This document shows, piece by piece, positions 24,485-37,291 of a stretch of DNA of 64,000 nt (within the stretch, counting starts at the first letter, position 1; each line of letters starts with the position of its first letter). The notes beneath the pieces are model-generated. The model did no database searches. It was not told where the DNA came from and was given only the letters and a program-made list of their open reading frames with translations. The stretch covers positions 84,923,277 to 84,987,276 of the forward strand of contig OX421961.1 in assembly GCA_949128115.1 (NCBI GenBank), given 5' to 3'. The stretch is from Anaspis maculata. Its lineage: Eukaryota > Arthropoda > Insecta > Coleoptera > Scraptiidae. The position numbers were made by a program, and so were the translations under genes.

Positions 24485-26969
24485 CTGCCGTACAAGTGAA
24501 AAACCTAGTAAGTCGAAAAAGTCAAGTTTTGGCTAGACCGATTGAAATTTTTCTTTCAATTAGGTTGCTATATCTTCTTCAAAAATGGGACTAGAGAACT
24601 GGGATTTTGGATGTATACGCAGCTCTTGGTCCTTTTCCTGATAGTTCCAATCAAGTTCACAATATTCTATTAGAAACTGATGTTTTCATCAAGTTTCTAG
24701 TTACTTGTTTTACGCACATGATGTACTTTGCGAAACTAAAACCTAGTAAGTCGTTCTACAAATTCTGTTAGTCGCATATGCCACCTAAGAACATAGTAAG
24801 TCGATATAATTCAAACACAATGGTGCCCGCAAGCTATTACAAACACAGCAAATTGAGTTACAGAATCGTCTCAGATAACAAACCAAACTTTATTGGAATT
24901 AAATTGATTTGACTTTGAATTCATTACTATATTCGTGGATAAATTCAGTAATAGCATTCTCAAAACTAAATCAGAAACGAATTATTTTATTGGGAGTAAT
25001 AAGAAAACAACAAAAACTGGTTACTGACACTAAACGATATCAACATCAGGACTTGAATGAACATACATAAAGGAGGTGAATTATAGAAATGAGAGCAAAA
25101 GTTTTTTCCTTTCTTTATTTGACATTCCCAGACAGCACGAATTGTTTTGAAAATATCACTTGATAGTTCATATATTCAGTTGATGAATATCTACAACACT
25201 CTATAAATGTTTATAAAATATTTGTTACAAATATTACAGAAATATCGGGATGGAATATTTCACCAACATTCAGCAGATATTTTGAACATCTATTGAATAT
25301 TCAGCAATTAATATCATCAAAATATATACTGAGCTCTATTTCGTCAATATTTCAGAATGTGAAAATTAAAGCCCAATTACCATTACGTACCACCTAGGTA
25401 CCTACTGCCGCAATTTAAAATTGATGTTACAGTTGACACAGAGTGTAGTTACTATGTTGAATGAGACTTTATGTCATTGTGACATGATTAAAATCCAAGT
25501 CAAAAATCAGTAACTTTCTTTCTGACAGCTGTATATGATGAGATTTTTTTATGAACGATAGTGTCATGTTAATGCGTTCAAACCGCTGCTATTTGAATTG
25601 CCATCTGTCAACACTGGCAGGCAAAATAATGATATATTTAGGTGTTTCGTCGAACCGGTCGCTTAATATCTGCCAATATCCGCTATGTGCGTTCGCCAAA
25701 AAAGTAGAAGAAGTCGACATCAGCGCTCAAGGTGACGATTTACGAAACTGAATAATGCCTATTTGTTTTGTTTTCGGTAGCTAGATGTCGCTACTCGACT
25801 GAATGCACATGGCAATTCCGCTATGTACGTTCGCCGAGAGGAGTCGACATCAGCGCTCAAAGTGGTGATTTACGAAACTGAAGGATGCCTATTTGTGTTA
25901 TTTTCGGCTGCGAGATGTCGCTACTCGACTGAATGCACATAGCGGATAGTACCTGTTTGAGATTCCCGCCTCGCACCGGCATTATAATTCACGGAACCCG
26001 TCGCGTCGCGTTGTTGCTGTTGTTGGTGCTGTCGGATTTTGATTTTTGAATGGTTCAGTCTTATTTGGCTTATTTGGTGTCATCCTCAGGTAGCCTCTGT
26101 GTGTTTTGTGTAGGACAAGGAAAACCACATTGGACGGAAAACAAATGAGTTTTTGTCACAATTTTTCAAATTTTTGTATCTTTAGAATTCCTGCAAATAT
26201 GAGATCGTTTCTAAAATATTTGGTTCTAAATTTTCTCACGAGTTTTTTGCCAAATATTGTACGGATATTATTTTAAGAGCGGGACATCAAAACATTCAAT
26301 AAATATTTATACAATATTCACTGAATGAATTTCAATATTTTATCAATAGGTATTATAATATTTTGCTTTTCATATTTCACATCAAGTACGCTGAGTCAGT
26401 CAAGTTACTTCACCCTTTTCCCACAGATCATTCATCCTTGCAGCATGTCATCAAGACTTACTATATTCTTTTTCTGCAAATCGGAGCTTGAAAATTTCAG
26501 CTTGTAGACTTGCTATGTTTTTGATTTGCATTATATCATCTCAATACCAACAAGTAACAAGACTTATTTGACACAGCCTTGAAGGAACCATATTTGAAGT
26601 GAAGCAACACTAGTTACTAGCTTTTTATTTTGTGTTTTTGGAAGGTACAGAATAGTAAAAAAATTTACGTTTTTCTTGCGTTGTATTTCAGCAAACAAAA
26701 CTCCAGTAACACTTGTTCATATGTTTTTAGTTGGTCCATGTCACGATATCACTATGAAATTACAAAAACTTACTAGTATGTCTACATGCTATAATAAAAT
26801 TCCTTATAAGTCTACTTACTATAACCAGAAATTTGATAACTCAATAACTAAAGCTCTGATCTAAGTTTTGAATAGAGCTACTGAATGGCGCTCATCCTGC
26901 GACCCCAGATGTGTAAACAGAGCAAAAACCTAGTAAGTCGACTTACTATGTTTTTCAATTGTACGGCAG
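24485..26969. mobile_element. Unassigned 2.5-kb DNA transposon with subterminal TAGTAAGTCGA repeats
   Basis: The left end CTGCCGTACAAGTGAAAAAC and the right end, reversed, CTGCCGTACAATTGAAAAAC are inverted for about 32 bp with two mismatches. AATA lies directly outside both ends (24481-24484 and 26970-26973), suggesting a 4-bp duplication. TAGTAAGTCGA recurs at 24506, 24744 and 24794. Inverted forms lie at about 26502, 26810 and 26939, including the 18-bp palindrome at 26931-26948. No transposase is visible. The interior contains ATATT-rich tracts and a tandem MITE-like dimer. Superfamily not assigned. Confidence 0.78.
25678..25947. repeat. Tandem dimer of a 130-bp MITE-like unit
   Basis: Two head-to-tail copies (about 25678-25813 and 25816-25947) share GTCGACATCAGCGCTCAA, GATTTACGAAACTGAA, ATGCCTATTTGT and AGATGTCGCTACTCGACTGA with a spacing of 130 bp. 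Each copy begins ATCCGCTATGTGCGTTC or similar and ends with the inverse GAATGCACATAGCGGAT. Non-coding. Confidence 0.8.
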
Positions 26970-26973
26970 AATA

Positions 26974-28574
26974 GTTAAGATTCGATTAACGAAAGAATGA
27001 ACTGGATATGTTCAACCGTTCGGAAGATGTTGGAGATTTAGTTGAATTTTTTTGGAAACGAGAAACGAGGAAAGAAATAATAATATCACAGAATAATATG
27101 GTAATCTACAGTATAATGTGATGTAATGGAACGAGGTGAATAATAGAAAATTAATGGTGTATCTATTAGACATTGAATTTATGATGCCCAAAAGGTAATT
27201 GCTAGTGATCTTGAGCACACACCCAACACGACTCCAGCAGCCCGTCAAGTAGCGCCGCGGTGTAACGAAGCGTAGGTATTATAGTGCCCTAAAGCATTTT
27301 GGTAATGTGGTGCACGATGTGTAGGTACTAAAAGCTCTGGATTTCCTCCTTATATACATAGAAGCTTCGTGGCCCCATCTATCACGTGGACGGTACTAAT
27401 AACTCTATAACGTTGATGTTTAATTTCAATCCCGTATCTTCTCCCTATTTGTTCTATCTTACGTTTTGTATTTATAGTATCATATATAGGTATCCGTCCA
27501 TCAGACACACAATAAATCATGGATGTAGGTAGGCACCATACGCATGGTGAGCGGCGCGGCGCGCAAGCAAATCAAAGAAATAAGGTCCCGCATATGGGAG
27601 AACCTATCTGTCCAAGCTCATTTTTCTGATTGATGATCAATTGACAAGGTACGCTGTTCATTCGTTCAATTATTCCAACTTACATCTCAGTCGGCACTAC
27701 ACGTTTCCTGTTCGATGGATTGCAATCTAATCCGATACAGCTAATGCCTTAAAATGCCATCGAATTAAAATGGGAAATTGGTTTCCTTCAAAACAACCAA
27801 GTTTATTCCCGTCGTGCCACATTCTCTGCGGTTTATGTATTTTTTTATGTATATGTCTATATGTAATTACCTACATCGATCGTACTGAAGGCGTGAAATG
27901 CTTTTGAATATTTTAGTGACGCCTCGGAAATCAATTGGTATTATGCATTATATACAATTGTCACTTTCTAACCTTTGCAGAGAACATCCTTTTGATAATG
28001 AACTTTCTATTATTGCTGTATAGAAGTTTCATTCGAGATGCGATGCCTAATTGCGCTCGCTCAGTGGTGACTTGAACTCTGCATCAAGAAACGAATTCGA
28101 AAGGGATTGTTTTATTCTTATTGCTTTATTTTACTTTTTATTGTTTCTGTTCCATTCATCTGATCCAACTGCAGCATAAACGATCCTGTTATTTACTTCC
28201 AATTGATTTCTTAATTTACATCATGATCTCATGGTGATCTATCATGAAATTCTTGAACGTCTTATAAGCATTCAGTACGAGTCTCTCAATAATTTTCGGC
28301 ACCTCTTCTGTTTCCGAGACGGTAATTAAACTCGATGTCAGTCGGAGCGCATCCAATTAATTTAGTAGAAGAAGTTGGTTTTAAAATGCAAAGTATCCTC
28401 CATATCAATGGCGGGTGTTGATTTCATTAACAACATTATACAGGTGTTCATCCGAAAACTTATATCACCCCCGATTTCTCCCCCGAAAAACTTTTCTTCA
28501 AGAAATCCCTGGACAGATCGATTTCATATTCGGGAGGACATGATTGGCAAGAATTCAGTGTTCCCTCTTTATAC
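26974..28574. other. Non-coding stretch, no gene recognised
   Basis: No exon, RNA gene or clear repeat recognised. Confidence 0.4.
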
Positions 28575-29032
28575 TGTTACGTATTTCGCGTACGGGTTAG
28601 GTTATAATTGAGATGATCGTTTTGAAACACACTGTTTATTACTGCGTACTACAATAAATACACGCCTACAATTATTTACGTTCGGGAATATCGCAGGTAT
28701 TTAGCTTCTATCCGCTCACTACCACCTCGCATTTAATGCTACTGCGTAGGCCGCGGACGGTGCTTTATATATCCCTCTGACTAGCGTTCCCAAACCTTCC
28801 ATCGTCCTCCAGCAAATTCCACAGTGACCCGGCATATGGTTTCTAGACGACTCCCGAATAATCACACACCTTTCGCGTGCTTCCCGTATGCTCTGGAATT
28901 ACCTCACCTCCACCAATTCGGCTGATGTTTTCTGATCGACCGTTGAAATCTCCCCATTCAGTTTCACGGGCAGAAGCCTAATGGTAAGAGTTTAGAAAGT
29001 TTGCGGGTTCTCCAGAATCGCCGTTCGTAACA
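28575..29032. mobile_element. Solo LTR, Ty3/Gypsy-like
   Basis: A 458-bp block starts TGTTACG and ends CGTAACA, the canonical TG...CA inverted ends. The 4-bp ATAC directly flanks both sides (28571-28574 and 29033-29036), which marks the insertion. AATAAA occurs near 28653 and TATATA near 28766. No second LTR, primer-binding site or internal gene is present, so this is what recombination between the two LTRs of an element leaves. The lineage call rests on the end sequence and duplication length. Confidence 0.85.
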
Positions 29033-29200
29033 ATACGCTTATATGCAGTGTGACTTGACCAAGTTTTTTAAATTTTTAAAGGGAACAGAGGTCGAGGAAT
29101 ACATCATAAGTATTTAAAAGCTCTTCAACTCTTCTAAAGAAATGTGACTTGAAGAGTTTTTGGTGTACGATTGATTTTTTCTCACCAAAATAAAATGAAC

Positions 29201-31387
29201 AGGTGATCAATTAAACTGGTCCACCCAAGAACTTCACGCTACTTCAAGATCGAAAATCTCGTCGAAAAACCAACATATTTCAAAGAATGTGGTCATGCCA
29301 AATAAGTCATTCTTCTGGCTACAAAGTACCATGCTTTGTCACGTGGACGTTTGCATTGTTTACCATGTACAGAGTGAAACTAGTGTCAAAATGGCCAATT
29401 TTCAACAGTGCACAACTTTTCGAAAAAAAAATCTTTCCCAACGAATTTTTGAAAAGCTTATAACAATAGGTGCTTTTCTTTTACCACAAAACTCACTGAC
29501 GATTGTTTTAAAGAAAATTCTCATCAGGAAAGCATACTACTCGATAGATGAATATCTCAGTGATACAGCCTTTTTGTAATAATTTTTTATTATATTACGT
29601 ATTCTAGTCAGATCTTGTGATCCATTGTACTTACCTGATATTGTGATTTGTGCCTTTTTTTTTGTATGTATACCACTGCATGCATTTTTTTTTGCGCTGT
29701 CCATCTTTATATATTAAGTATGTACCTCATTTTAAATTGACGGCTCTACACCTCTTTAGGTAATTTTTTTTACAATGTAAAATTTATTCGAGTAAATAAA
29801 TAGATCTATCTATCTATCTATCACTGATCTGATCTAAGTTAGAGAGAGAAGAAACGAGAAATCACATGCGCGAGAGTGAGAAACCACTTAGGTCAGAATA
29901 CTTAGTTTAGGTTGTAAAAGGAAAACACCTAATATCTCGAAACGGTTTTTGATCCATCCTCCCCATCCATGGATGTCCCCATCTGAGTTTTAGTTTTCAA
30001 GGGACTTCTGTCAATTTTTGACAAATTCACGTTTTATGATGCCAGTTCTCTCCAAGGTCATGTTCTTGGCTCAAATGTGGTGGAAGTGCATAACTTTGCT
30101 CTACAAAGTAACCCTCAATCGAATTTGATCCCACTGACCGTCAGGAACGCTACCCCCTGTGAACGTCTGCAGCCCAGTTTGCAGTCTGTTCTAAACAGGA
30201 CACGTTCTACTGATACCCAGGGCTGTTCAAATGAACTATCAGTATCAATCCATTGCATAATAACTCCCCTTTAGATCGTTACGACCCCGTTTTTCTAATT
30301 TTTGTCAAGGGTTGTTTTACTCACAAAGTTCGAAGGCTGTATCTTCCGAACGATGGAACATAAAAACAATATTTTTATCTTCATTGCGATACTATCCTGA
30401 ATATTTCAACATTGTGAGGATGTTTTGAAATCATCCCTCTATAATAGGGGTCAAGGGGTGATTTCGAGATTTTGAACATGTGAGCAATTTTATGTCTTTT
30501 CAATATTCTGACATCACTCGTAACATTCCAAGGTGCCCAGAAATTGTCTCCCACGTTCCCCAAAAATCATACCCTAATAACTGAAGATATCCATTGCATA
30601 CCTACATTAAAGAGTTTTGGTAAGTCTTATCTCAACAGTCCCAATAAACGTATGATGCGTCTTTTGATCTCGATAATCTTTTTTTTGTCCACCTTTGTAG
30701 AAACTATACTCCAATAAAAAAAACTACCCCTTTCAGAAAGTAGTTGCCTCATCAATGCTGGAAAATCTGTCACAATATTTGGATTGATACTGATAGTTCA
30801 TTTGAACAGCCCTGTGATGATGAGGATGCAAGGTATCAGTAGAACGTGTCGTGTTTGAAACAGACTGCAAGGGGGGTTGCGCAGACGTTCACAGGGGGTA
30901 GCGTTCCTGATGTTCAGTGGGATCAAATTCGATTGAGGGTTACTTTGTAGAGCAAAGATATGAACTTCTACCACATTTGAGTCAAGAACATGACCTTGGA
31001 GAGAACAGGCATCATAAAACGTGAATTTGACAAAAATTGACATAACTTCCTTGAAAACTCAGATGGGAGGGATGAATCAAAAACCGTTTCGAGATATTGT
31101 AATAAATACAAGCTTTTCAAAAATTCATCGAGAAAGAATCTACGATTTTTTCCGAAAAGTGCACTGCCGAAAATTGACCATTTTGAGACTGGTTATGTTG
31201 TCACCCTGTACTCCTGTACATGATAAACAATGTCACCGTCCACGTGACTCAGCATGGCATTTTGTAGCCAGAAGAATGACCTATCCGGCATGACCACATT
31301 CTTTGAAATCGGTTGGTTTTTCTCTGAGATTTTCGATCTTGAGGTAGCGTGAAATTTTTGGGTGGACCAGTTCAGTTGATCACCTAT
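29201..31387. mobile_element. Large foldback element interrupted by a LINE fragment
   Basis: The left arm is split into 29201-29459 and about 29928-30253. Both parts are matched in inverse order by 30780-31387, for example AGGTGATCAATTAAACTGGT against the inverse near 31363-31385, and GGGCTGTTCAAATGAACTAT near 30222 against its inverse near 30792. The spacer between arms is about 520 bp. The break in the left arm is filled by a LINE 3' end and about 100 bp more. Non-coding. The outermost target duplication was not resolved. Confidence 0.8.
29460..29822 (+). mobile_element. 5'-truncated LINE (non-LTR retrotransposon) 3' end
   Basis: The frame ending at the TAA at 29577-29579 reads LKKILIRKAYYSIDEYLSD, the characteristic short C-terminal block of jockey/CR1-like reverse-transcriptase proteins. 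It is followed by about 220 bp of AT-rich 3' UTR and a TATCTATCTATCTATC tail, as expected for elements ending in a microsatellite. Truncated at the 5' side and inserted in the left arm of the foldback element. Confidence 0.72.
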
Positions 31388-31838
31388 TTAGTGTTTAGTT
31401 GGAATGCCTTGAAAATAAGTGGTTGCTTGACTCCTGTTCATATTTAAATACGGTGATCACCCTGTTTGGGGATTTTGAAAACGGTTGGTTCGATTTCTTT
31501 TACTTTTTACACTGAAATGGAGAGAGCTATTGAAGGGCCTTCAAAACCCGTATTCCCCTTTGAAATTTTTCAAATGCTTGCAATTCATGATGCAATTTAT
31601 GTGTGCCCTTTCCTTGATCCTTGAATATGGAATATCGACCTGTTCCTGATTTTTCTGAATAAACATTTTTCTGGGGATAAAACGGGGGTGGTAAGTTTTC
31701 AAATGGTATCTCAAAACACTAACAAATGCTAATTGCAGCTCGATCCTCGAGTCCCATGTCTTTTGGAAGTGTTGGGCAGTCTAGTCATAGCGGCCTTCTG
31801 TGGTACATGACACAATAATTGCTATTTAGGTTTGGAAG
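31388..31838. repeat. Flank with a segment related to the 55397-57792 element
   Basis: At about 31636-31713 the words ATCGACCTGTTCC, TTTTTCTG and GGGGGTGG resemble 57140-57205 in the same order. I see no further structure and no gene. Confidence 0.4.
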
Positions 31839-32149
31839 TTAAGGACGGAGTTGAATTGGTAAAATAAGCGTTGCAAAATCAATCCCTGTGGGTTCATTCC
31901 TTGACGGATTCTTACCATTTTGGTCTCTTTCGAAAGCTACAAGGATGTACTTTGGTTTGAGCCTATTGGAATTTCCAAAATCCAAAAATAATTTTTTGAT
32001 TTTTGGTTATTTGAATCGCCAATGGGCTCAAACCAAAGTACATCCTTGTAGCTTTCGAAAGAGTCCAAAATGGTAAGAATCCGTCAAGGAATAAACCCAC
32101 AGGGATTGATTTCGCAACGCTTATGTTATCAATTCAACTCCGTCCTTAA
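31839..32149. mobile_element. Foldback element, copy 2, with TTAA at both ends
   Basis: GGACGGAGTTGAATTGGTAA at the left is inverted at the right (ATCAATTCAACTCCGTCC). The arms continue almost to the centre near 31995, through GCGTTGCAAAATCAATCCC, AAGGATGTACTTTGGTTTGA and other blocks. TTAA or its core TA stands at each end. It is less diverged than copy 1 at 3835-4135. Non-coding. The TTAA could indicate piggyBac-type mobilisation, or simply TA in a palindromic context. Confidence 0.85.
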
Positions 32150-35100
32150 ATTGGAAATGTTTCTGATTTCTTCTGAAATTCCGTTATTTGGGTTTGAATT
32201 TTAGGGAGCCGAGCAAGCAAGGTCACAGCGGTTTAATGACACTACTTTGGTTGGTATAGTTACCTTTCAGTGCACATTATCCAAGACAAGTGACAAAACA
32301 CACACACACACATACACATACAGAAAGCATATAGTTTCTCACATAAGGCAGGAAATATGATACCAATTATAAAAACGGCTCGAGAATGTAAGATATATTT
32401 CCTTTACACGATTACACGTATAAGTAATATACAAAATGAGGAACTTCACGGATAATATGCAAATTGTCACTTAGACGGCAGTACCACATGCATGACACAA
32501 TTTGAGATGTTGTAAGCCCGCAGATAATTATTAATGATTAATAATTAGAAGATTTCTGCGTGCCGCGTGCAATCAGGTCCAGGTCGACCGGCACCTAATT
32601 ATCTATAACAGAAACGTTCCCAGGGTTTGCGCTGTAATTTAGAGATCAGCTCATAAAGTAGGGTATGCATCCGAAGCTCGTTTCTTCGCCACGACGGCGC
32701 GTTAATCCGTTCGCCTCGTGATCGAGACAAATAAGTTGGACTTACGTGTTGCAAATTACGATGAAGCAGAAGAAGAAGAAGAAGAAGAAGAAGAAGGAGA
32801 AGGCAAAGAGTCAAATTGTTAATGGCTTCTGATGCTAGTGCACCACCAACAACAGCCTTATATACCTTAGCTCTCTAAAAGCGCCTATTCACGCAATCCG
32901 GCGCCTTGTTTTATACGTTTTTGGGATCGCCGCGCACATCGGCCGCAGGTAAGGGAAAGACAACACCTTGCAATTGTTTTCAGGCTTCGCCAAACCTGTT
33001 TCGGAGAAGATGCAGGTACATACGTATACGCGAAATGCATCGCTTCTGCGAATTTTGATAAAGGTTGACTTACCGACGCGCCCAAATTATGGAAAATTAT
33101 TTCTGGGTGATCGCCAATAAAAGTCATAAAACCTGCGGCGGAAACTTGCGAGATAATTGCAATCGCGCCGAGTCCAGGAGCCAGAGTTGATGAGTAAAAA
33201 AGAAGACGACCGATTGAGGGGGGGGGGGCAAAGACGAGATGCGAGGATGCAATTAGACCCGTCATAAGAGAACCCGAACAATCGCTGCTCCAATTACGAT
33301 TTGCGAACATGTTGCTTGTTTTTTGAACTTCATCAAACTGGCACTAAGAAAAAAAAAACTCGAAGTTGTCGGCTTCCAATCAGCGATTCAGTTTTTGAAT
33401 CTCAACGGAGGTCCCCTCAGCGGTCCAGAAGAATAATATGATATGCGAGTAGTAGCCAGGAGGTTATGAGACTATTAATTGGACACGAAGACTAATATTC
33501 GCCATGATATACTAATATTATGGTTATTACCATGCATGTGACAACAACAGGTTATAGAACGGAATCGTCCAGGTGATGATGACCTTACAAACGCAATTCC
33601 GGCAGGTGGGCTTTGAATGGTCGCGAATACTATTCCAAAGAAAAGCACATTTTGCCATTTCCGTCTCTAATCCTGACATAACCCCACGCTTATGAAAGGA
33701 AGCAAGACCAGGCTTTCCGCTGACCGTGAACTTGAAACAATACCGAAACAGGAAGAGGGATTCCATCTGCAACAATTAGGTGTTATTCAACGATCCACCT
33801 TTACCGGAGGAGAACCAAAACAACGGGTGTAACAGTCAAGGAGCAGTAATTAACTTATACAGAAGCACTTGGTTAGGTAGTATGAATGATTGGTAGTATT
33901 TTATGCATATTATAACAGGCATTGTCATTTTATTGTTTGTGAATAAATGAGTGAACAACGTGGTGGTATAGAAAGAGAATGAGTCACACTCTGGTTCTCG
34001 TGGTGTCCATTGATGAATACGCAGAAGTAAGTGGCATTAACGTATACGTCTTCGTTCGTCTAAGTCGCCTCGCATTATCGAAATAATCGTGGTGAAGCAA
34101 TCGAGACGGCCACAGGTACTTAAACAACGCGTTCACTTTGAAGCCTGTATACTGGACAGGTAGTACCTCCGTAATAATATAAATGTACATCGATCTTCTC
34201 ACATGGTGTGTCCGATTGCATTAATCTGGCCATCTATTGTTTAACAAGCTACAAGCGGAGATAATGCTATGCTGAGAGTATAGCAAGGCTGTATGAACTG
34301 ACAAGGATAGATTTCAGTAACACGCCATTTAATTTAATCGCACGTCGCTTCTAATCTCCAAATATTGTAACAGTGAAAAATGAGGAGAGCAGCAACTGGG
34401 TAAGAAATCTGAACAGTAACTAGTAACCGTGAATCGTTCAGCTTAAAGATTGATCAACACAACATCCTAGAAATTCTTCAAGTTTTCGTGTACGAAACGT
34501 GCTAATAAAATTAGAACTGTCCAGAACATGATCTAATTAGGTATGTACAATCATTATGTTCAGGTTTAAAAAGAAAGTATGACAGGGCACAAGATCCAAG
34601 TTGCAATCTAGGTGATTCTGCGATAATCGTAAAAACTGAACGTTATTTTTTCGTTATTGACAGCTATCTCAAGAACTTGAATGCTTGAAATTCAATGCTA
34701 CCGATGACAAATTCGCATGGACTACTTACGACCCAATAATGGGCATCGATAACATTTTACGATCCCGTTGTGGTCTTAGCGTTGTGAGTGATGCCGCCAA
34801 AACCTCTGGAGAATGGTAATTAGTGCACGGCTCTCCCAGGTAGTGCACGGGAGTATCCCTCAGGCGCACTGCCGTGTAGAATCCGAAGAAGATACCACCG
34901 CGAACAGTAAGATCGAATTAGAAACTGGAAAGACAGGTTACGTATGATAATCTGTGGTCAGCGGTCGACGGCCTTCTTGATGCACAGGTGCAAATGCTTC
35001 GGGTCATGAAATGGTAGACTTTGTCACGTCTGCTTGGTTCGTTCGGATAGGTGTTCTCCACATTTCGTGTGCATCAGCATGCGTAGTATCCGCTCACCGC

Positions 35101-37279
35101 TCTTTGTGTGCTCTTCATTCAAAATTGTCGCCAAACGCCCACTCGATAGCGTCCGAAGAAGATGAAGAAAAGCCTTCCTACCTGTTATGCTAAACGCTGC
35201 CGCTTGAGGAACAGACTGTCTGCCGTATAGTTCAGAAACCGGAGTAGAGACATTTGTTATAAATTTGTTGAATCATGATTCATACACCAGAGGTGGGGAT
35301 TGATTCTCACCCAATTAATTACTTTTGAGGGTTCGTTCTAGTTTTGATTGATTTGCGTAGGCGTTCTCAAATATACCTAGGTATACATTCAATCGATTCA
35401 TGATTGCTTTAACTCTGGAATCAGCAGTCTGCATCTGAATACGACATGCCACCCCGGCTTGTGACAGTGATAGACGACGGCAGTCAGAGACCTCCAATAA
35501 AAATGTCCATCGCCTTCACTTTGGTGTGTCGTTTTTATCGAAATCCATGCTCGAGCATGATTCGGAACAGAACAGAGGTCCTTTAGACATGTGTATGCCG
35601 GCTGTGGCAGGAGATTTAATTATCTGATGAGTATTTCATATTGTAAAATGTGGTGAATTTCTATCTGCAAAGTTGAAGCCCGTGGTGTCGGGTCGGCGTC
35701 ACGTTACCCTGTGGTTGAGTTTCAATTACGGAACCATTTATGGATCAATCTTCTGCGTAACCTTTTGTGAAGATCCGTTCATTGAGTGCACAATAGTCGT
35801 CGGAACTGCGTTCGTCATAGAAAGGAGTGATAACAAGAGAGGGGAAATGAAGTTATGGTTAACTATAAAAGACAGGAGCGGCGGTAACGTGGCGTGACAA
35901 TATCCTTTTATAAGAAGAAGAACCTCATGTCTGCAACATCATCAGATCCGAACAAAGCCGGCAGTAAAGTGAATAAGTAGCTCGGAAGAAATGATTTAAA
36001 TTCATAATTGTGCGCTTCCGACAAGGATACAATACCCGATCGCGGTCTTTTCGGATGATGCCTAGAGTTGGTGGCCGCGAGACGGCACTATTTAATAAGT
36101 AGGTTCAGAGAGACTAGAGAGAGGTGGTTCCAACTCCAACATGAAATTTTTGCTCGAGGCCGTTGGGCACGCTTTACCGTATTATGTACACAGGTGCATC
36201 GTTCTAGTGTGTAAACATAGCTCAGCTTTCCCTCGTATATATGCTCACACCACAAGAGAATTTAATGTTTTGCGTGACGGAAGGCAAAGCCTGGTCGCTT
36301 AGTCGAAACTGAACCTGCTTCCCTTCCTCCGATTTTCGATGATGTGGGTTAAGCAGAATGCGGAAAAGACCAGATACAGCAACTTCCTGTGATGCGCTCC
36401 CTAAAAAGACGGAAGTGTGTACCGATTGCTTGTATCTCCGATTTATCTGGTAGTTAGTGTACGCACAAGTGTGATCAGTCAAATTAGGACTGAGCAACCC
36501 GGTATATCCAACTCCGAGATCGTCTGATGCGTATACATGGAAAATTAACTGTAGATGATGTTGCCAGACCCGACAATCAACTCTCAGTTCTGATGTAATC
36601 AGGTGATTTACACACGTCAAATGGTGTTTAAAAACGTATTTGTTATGATTTACTTTCTGAGATTACCATGGACTTCTGTTGGCATGAGTGCCGTTATGCA
36701 AGAATTTTCAGCGTCTGTCGGTCTTAATTTGCAGGGAACGCAAACAGCATCAGGTAGGATAACATTGATTTATGCAATCCCGCCAATTCCGCAGGATTTA
36801 TTTTTTAAATAATATATCTTCAAGATGTTGTAATGGAATTTATTTGATTGATTTGATGGAATGGAACTGATCCGGAAATCGTGATTACATATGATTTTTA
36901 CTGACGTGAAGGCATAATATAAGCCTCAGTAGGAAAACCTCATTCGTTATTCTAGAGGTGCCCGTAGAAATTATTTCAAGGATAATTGGAAATTATAATC
37001 AGAAGAAAGAAGGTGCGACACTTGCATTGTTCTACTAATTACTTATAACATACCGCGGCTTTTTTTTTCTGCGAGCGCAACAGAATTATAGCAATCAATC
37101 ACAGAGAAAAAGTTGAACTACTTATTTATAATTTTTTTAATAACAGGCATTCATGCAATCTCTATTAAAAGTCAAAGTACCTGTTCGTCAGTGAGACAAT
37201 CTGTTGAACAAGAAAATTTTAAAAATGACCGCTGTCCAAACTTACCCTAAAATAAATTTCACACTCGTAAATAGCGAAA
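32150..37279. other. 5.1-kb stretch of mostly unique sequence with microsatellites
   Basis: Low in recognisable transposons compared with its surroundings. It holds a CA-rich tract (about 32298-32320), a (GAA)n tract (about 32763-32803) and a G run (33221-33229). Minus-strand frames of 132-141 codons at 32885-33310 and 36222-36620 have no family signature. No Serrate 5' exon was recognised. Confidence 0.45.
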
Positions 37280-37291
37280 TTAAATGAAGTT

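Noticed and set aside
32885..33310. 141-codon minus-strand frame
   Set aside because: Locally richer in G and C, which lowers stop frequency; no family signature or promoter context.
34664..34815. Possible exon with a good acceptor and a GTAATT donor, 50 open codons
   Set aside because: The translation (for example DDKFAWTTYDPIMGIDN) matches neither MNNL nor any family I know, and an open frame of this length is expected by chance in 64 kb.
36222..36620. 132-codon minus-strand frame
   Set aside because: No domain recognised, low-complexity-free but random-looking composition.
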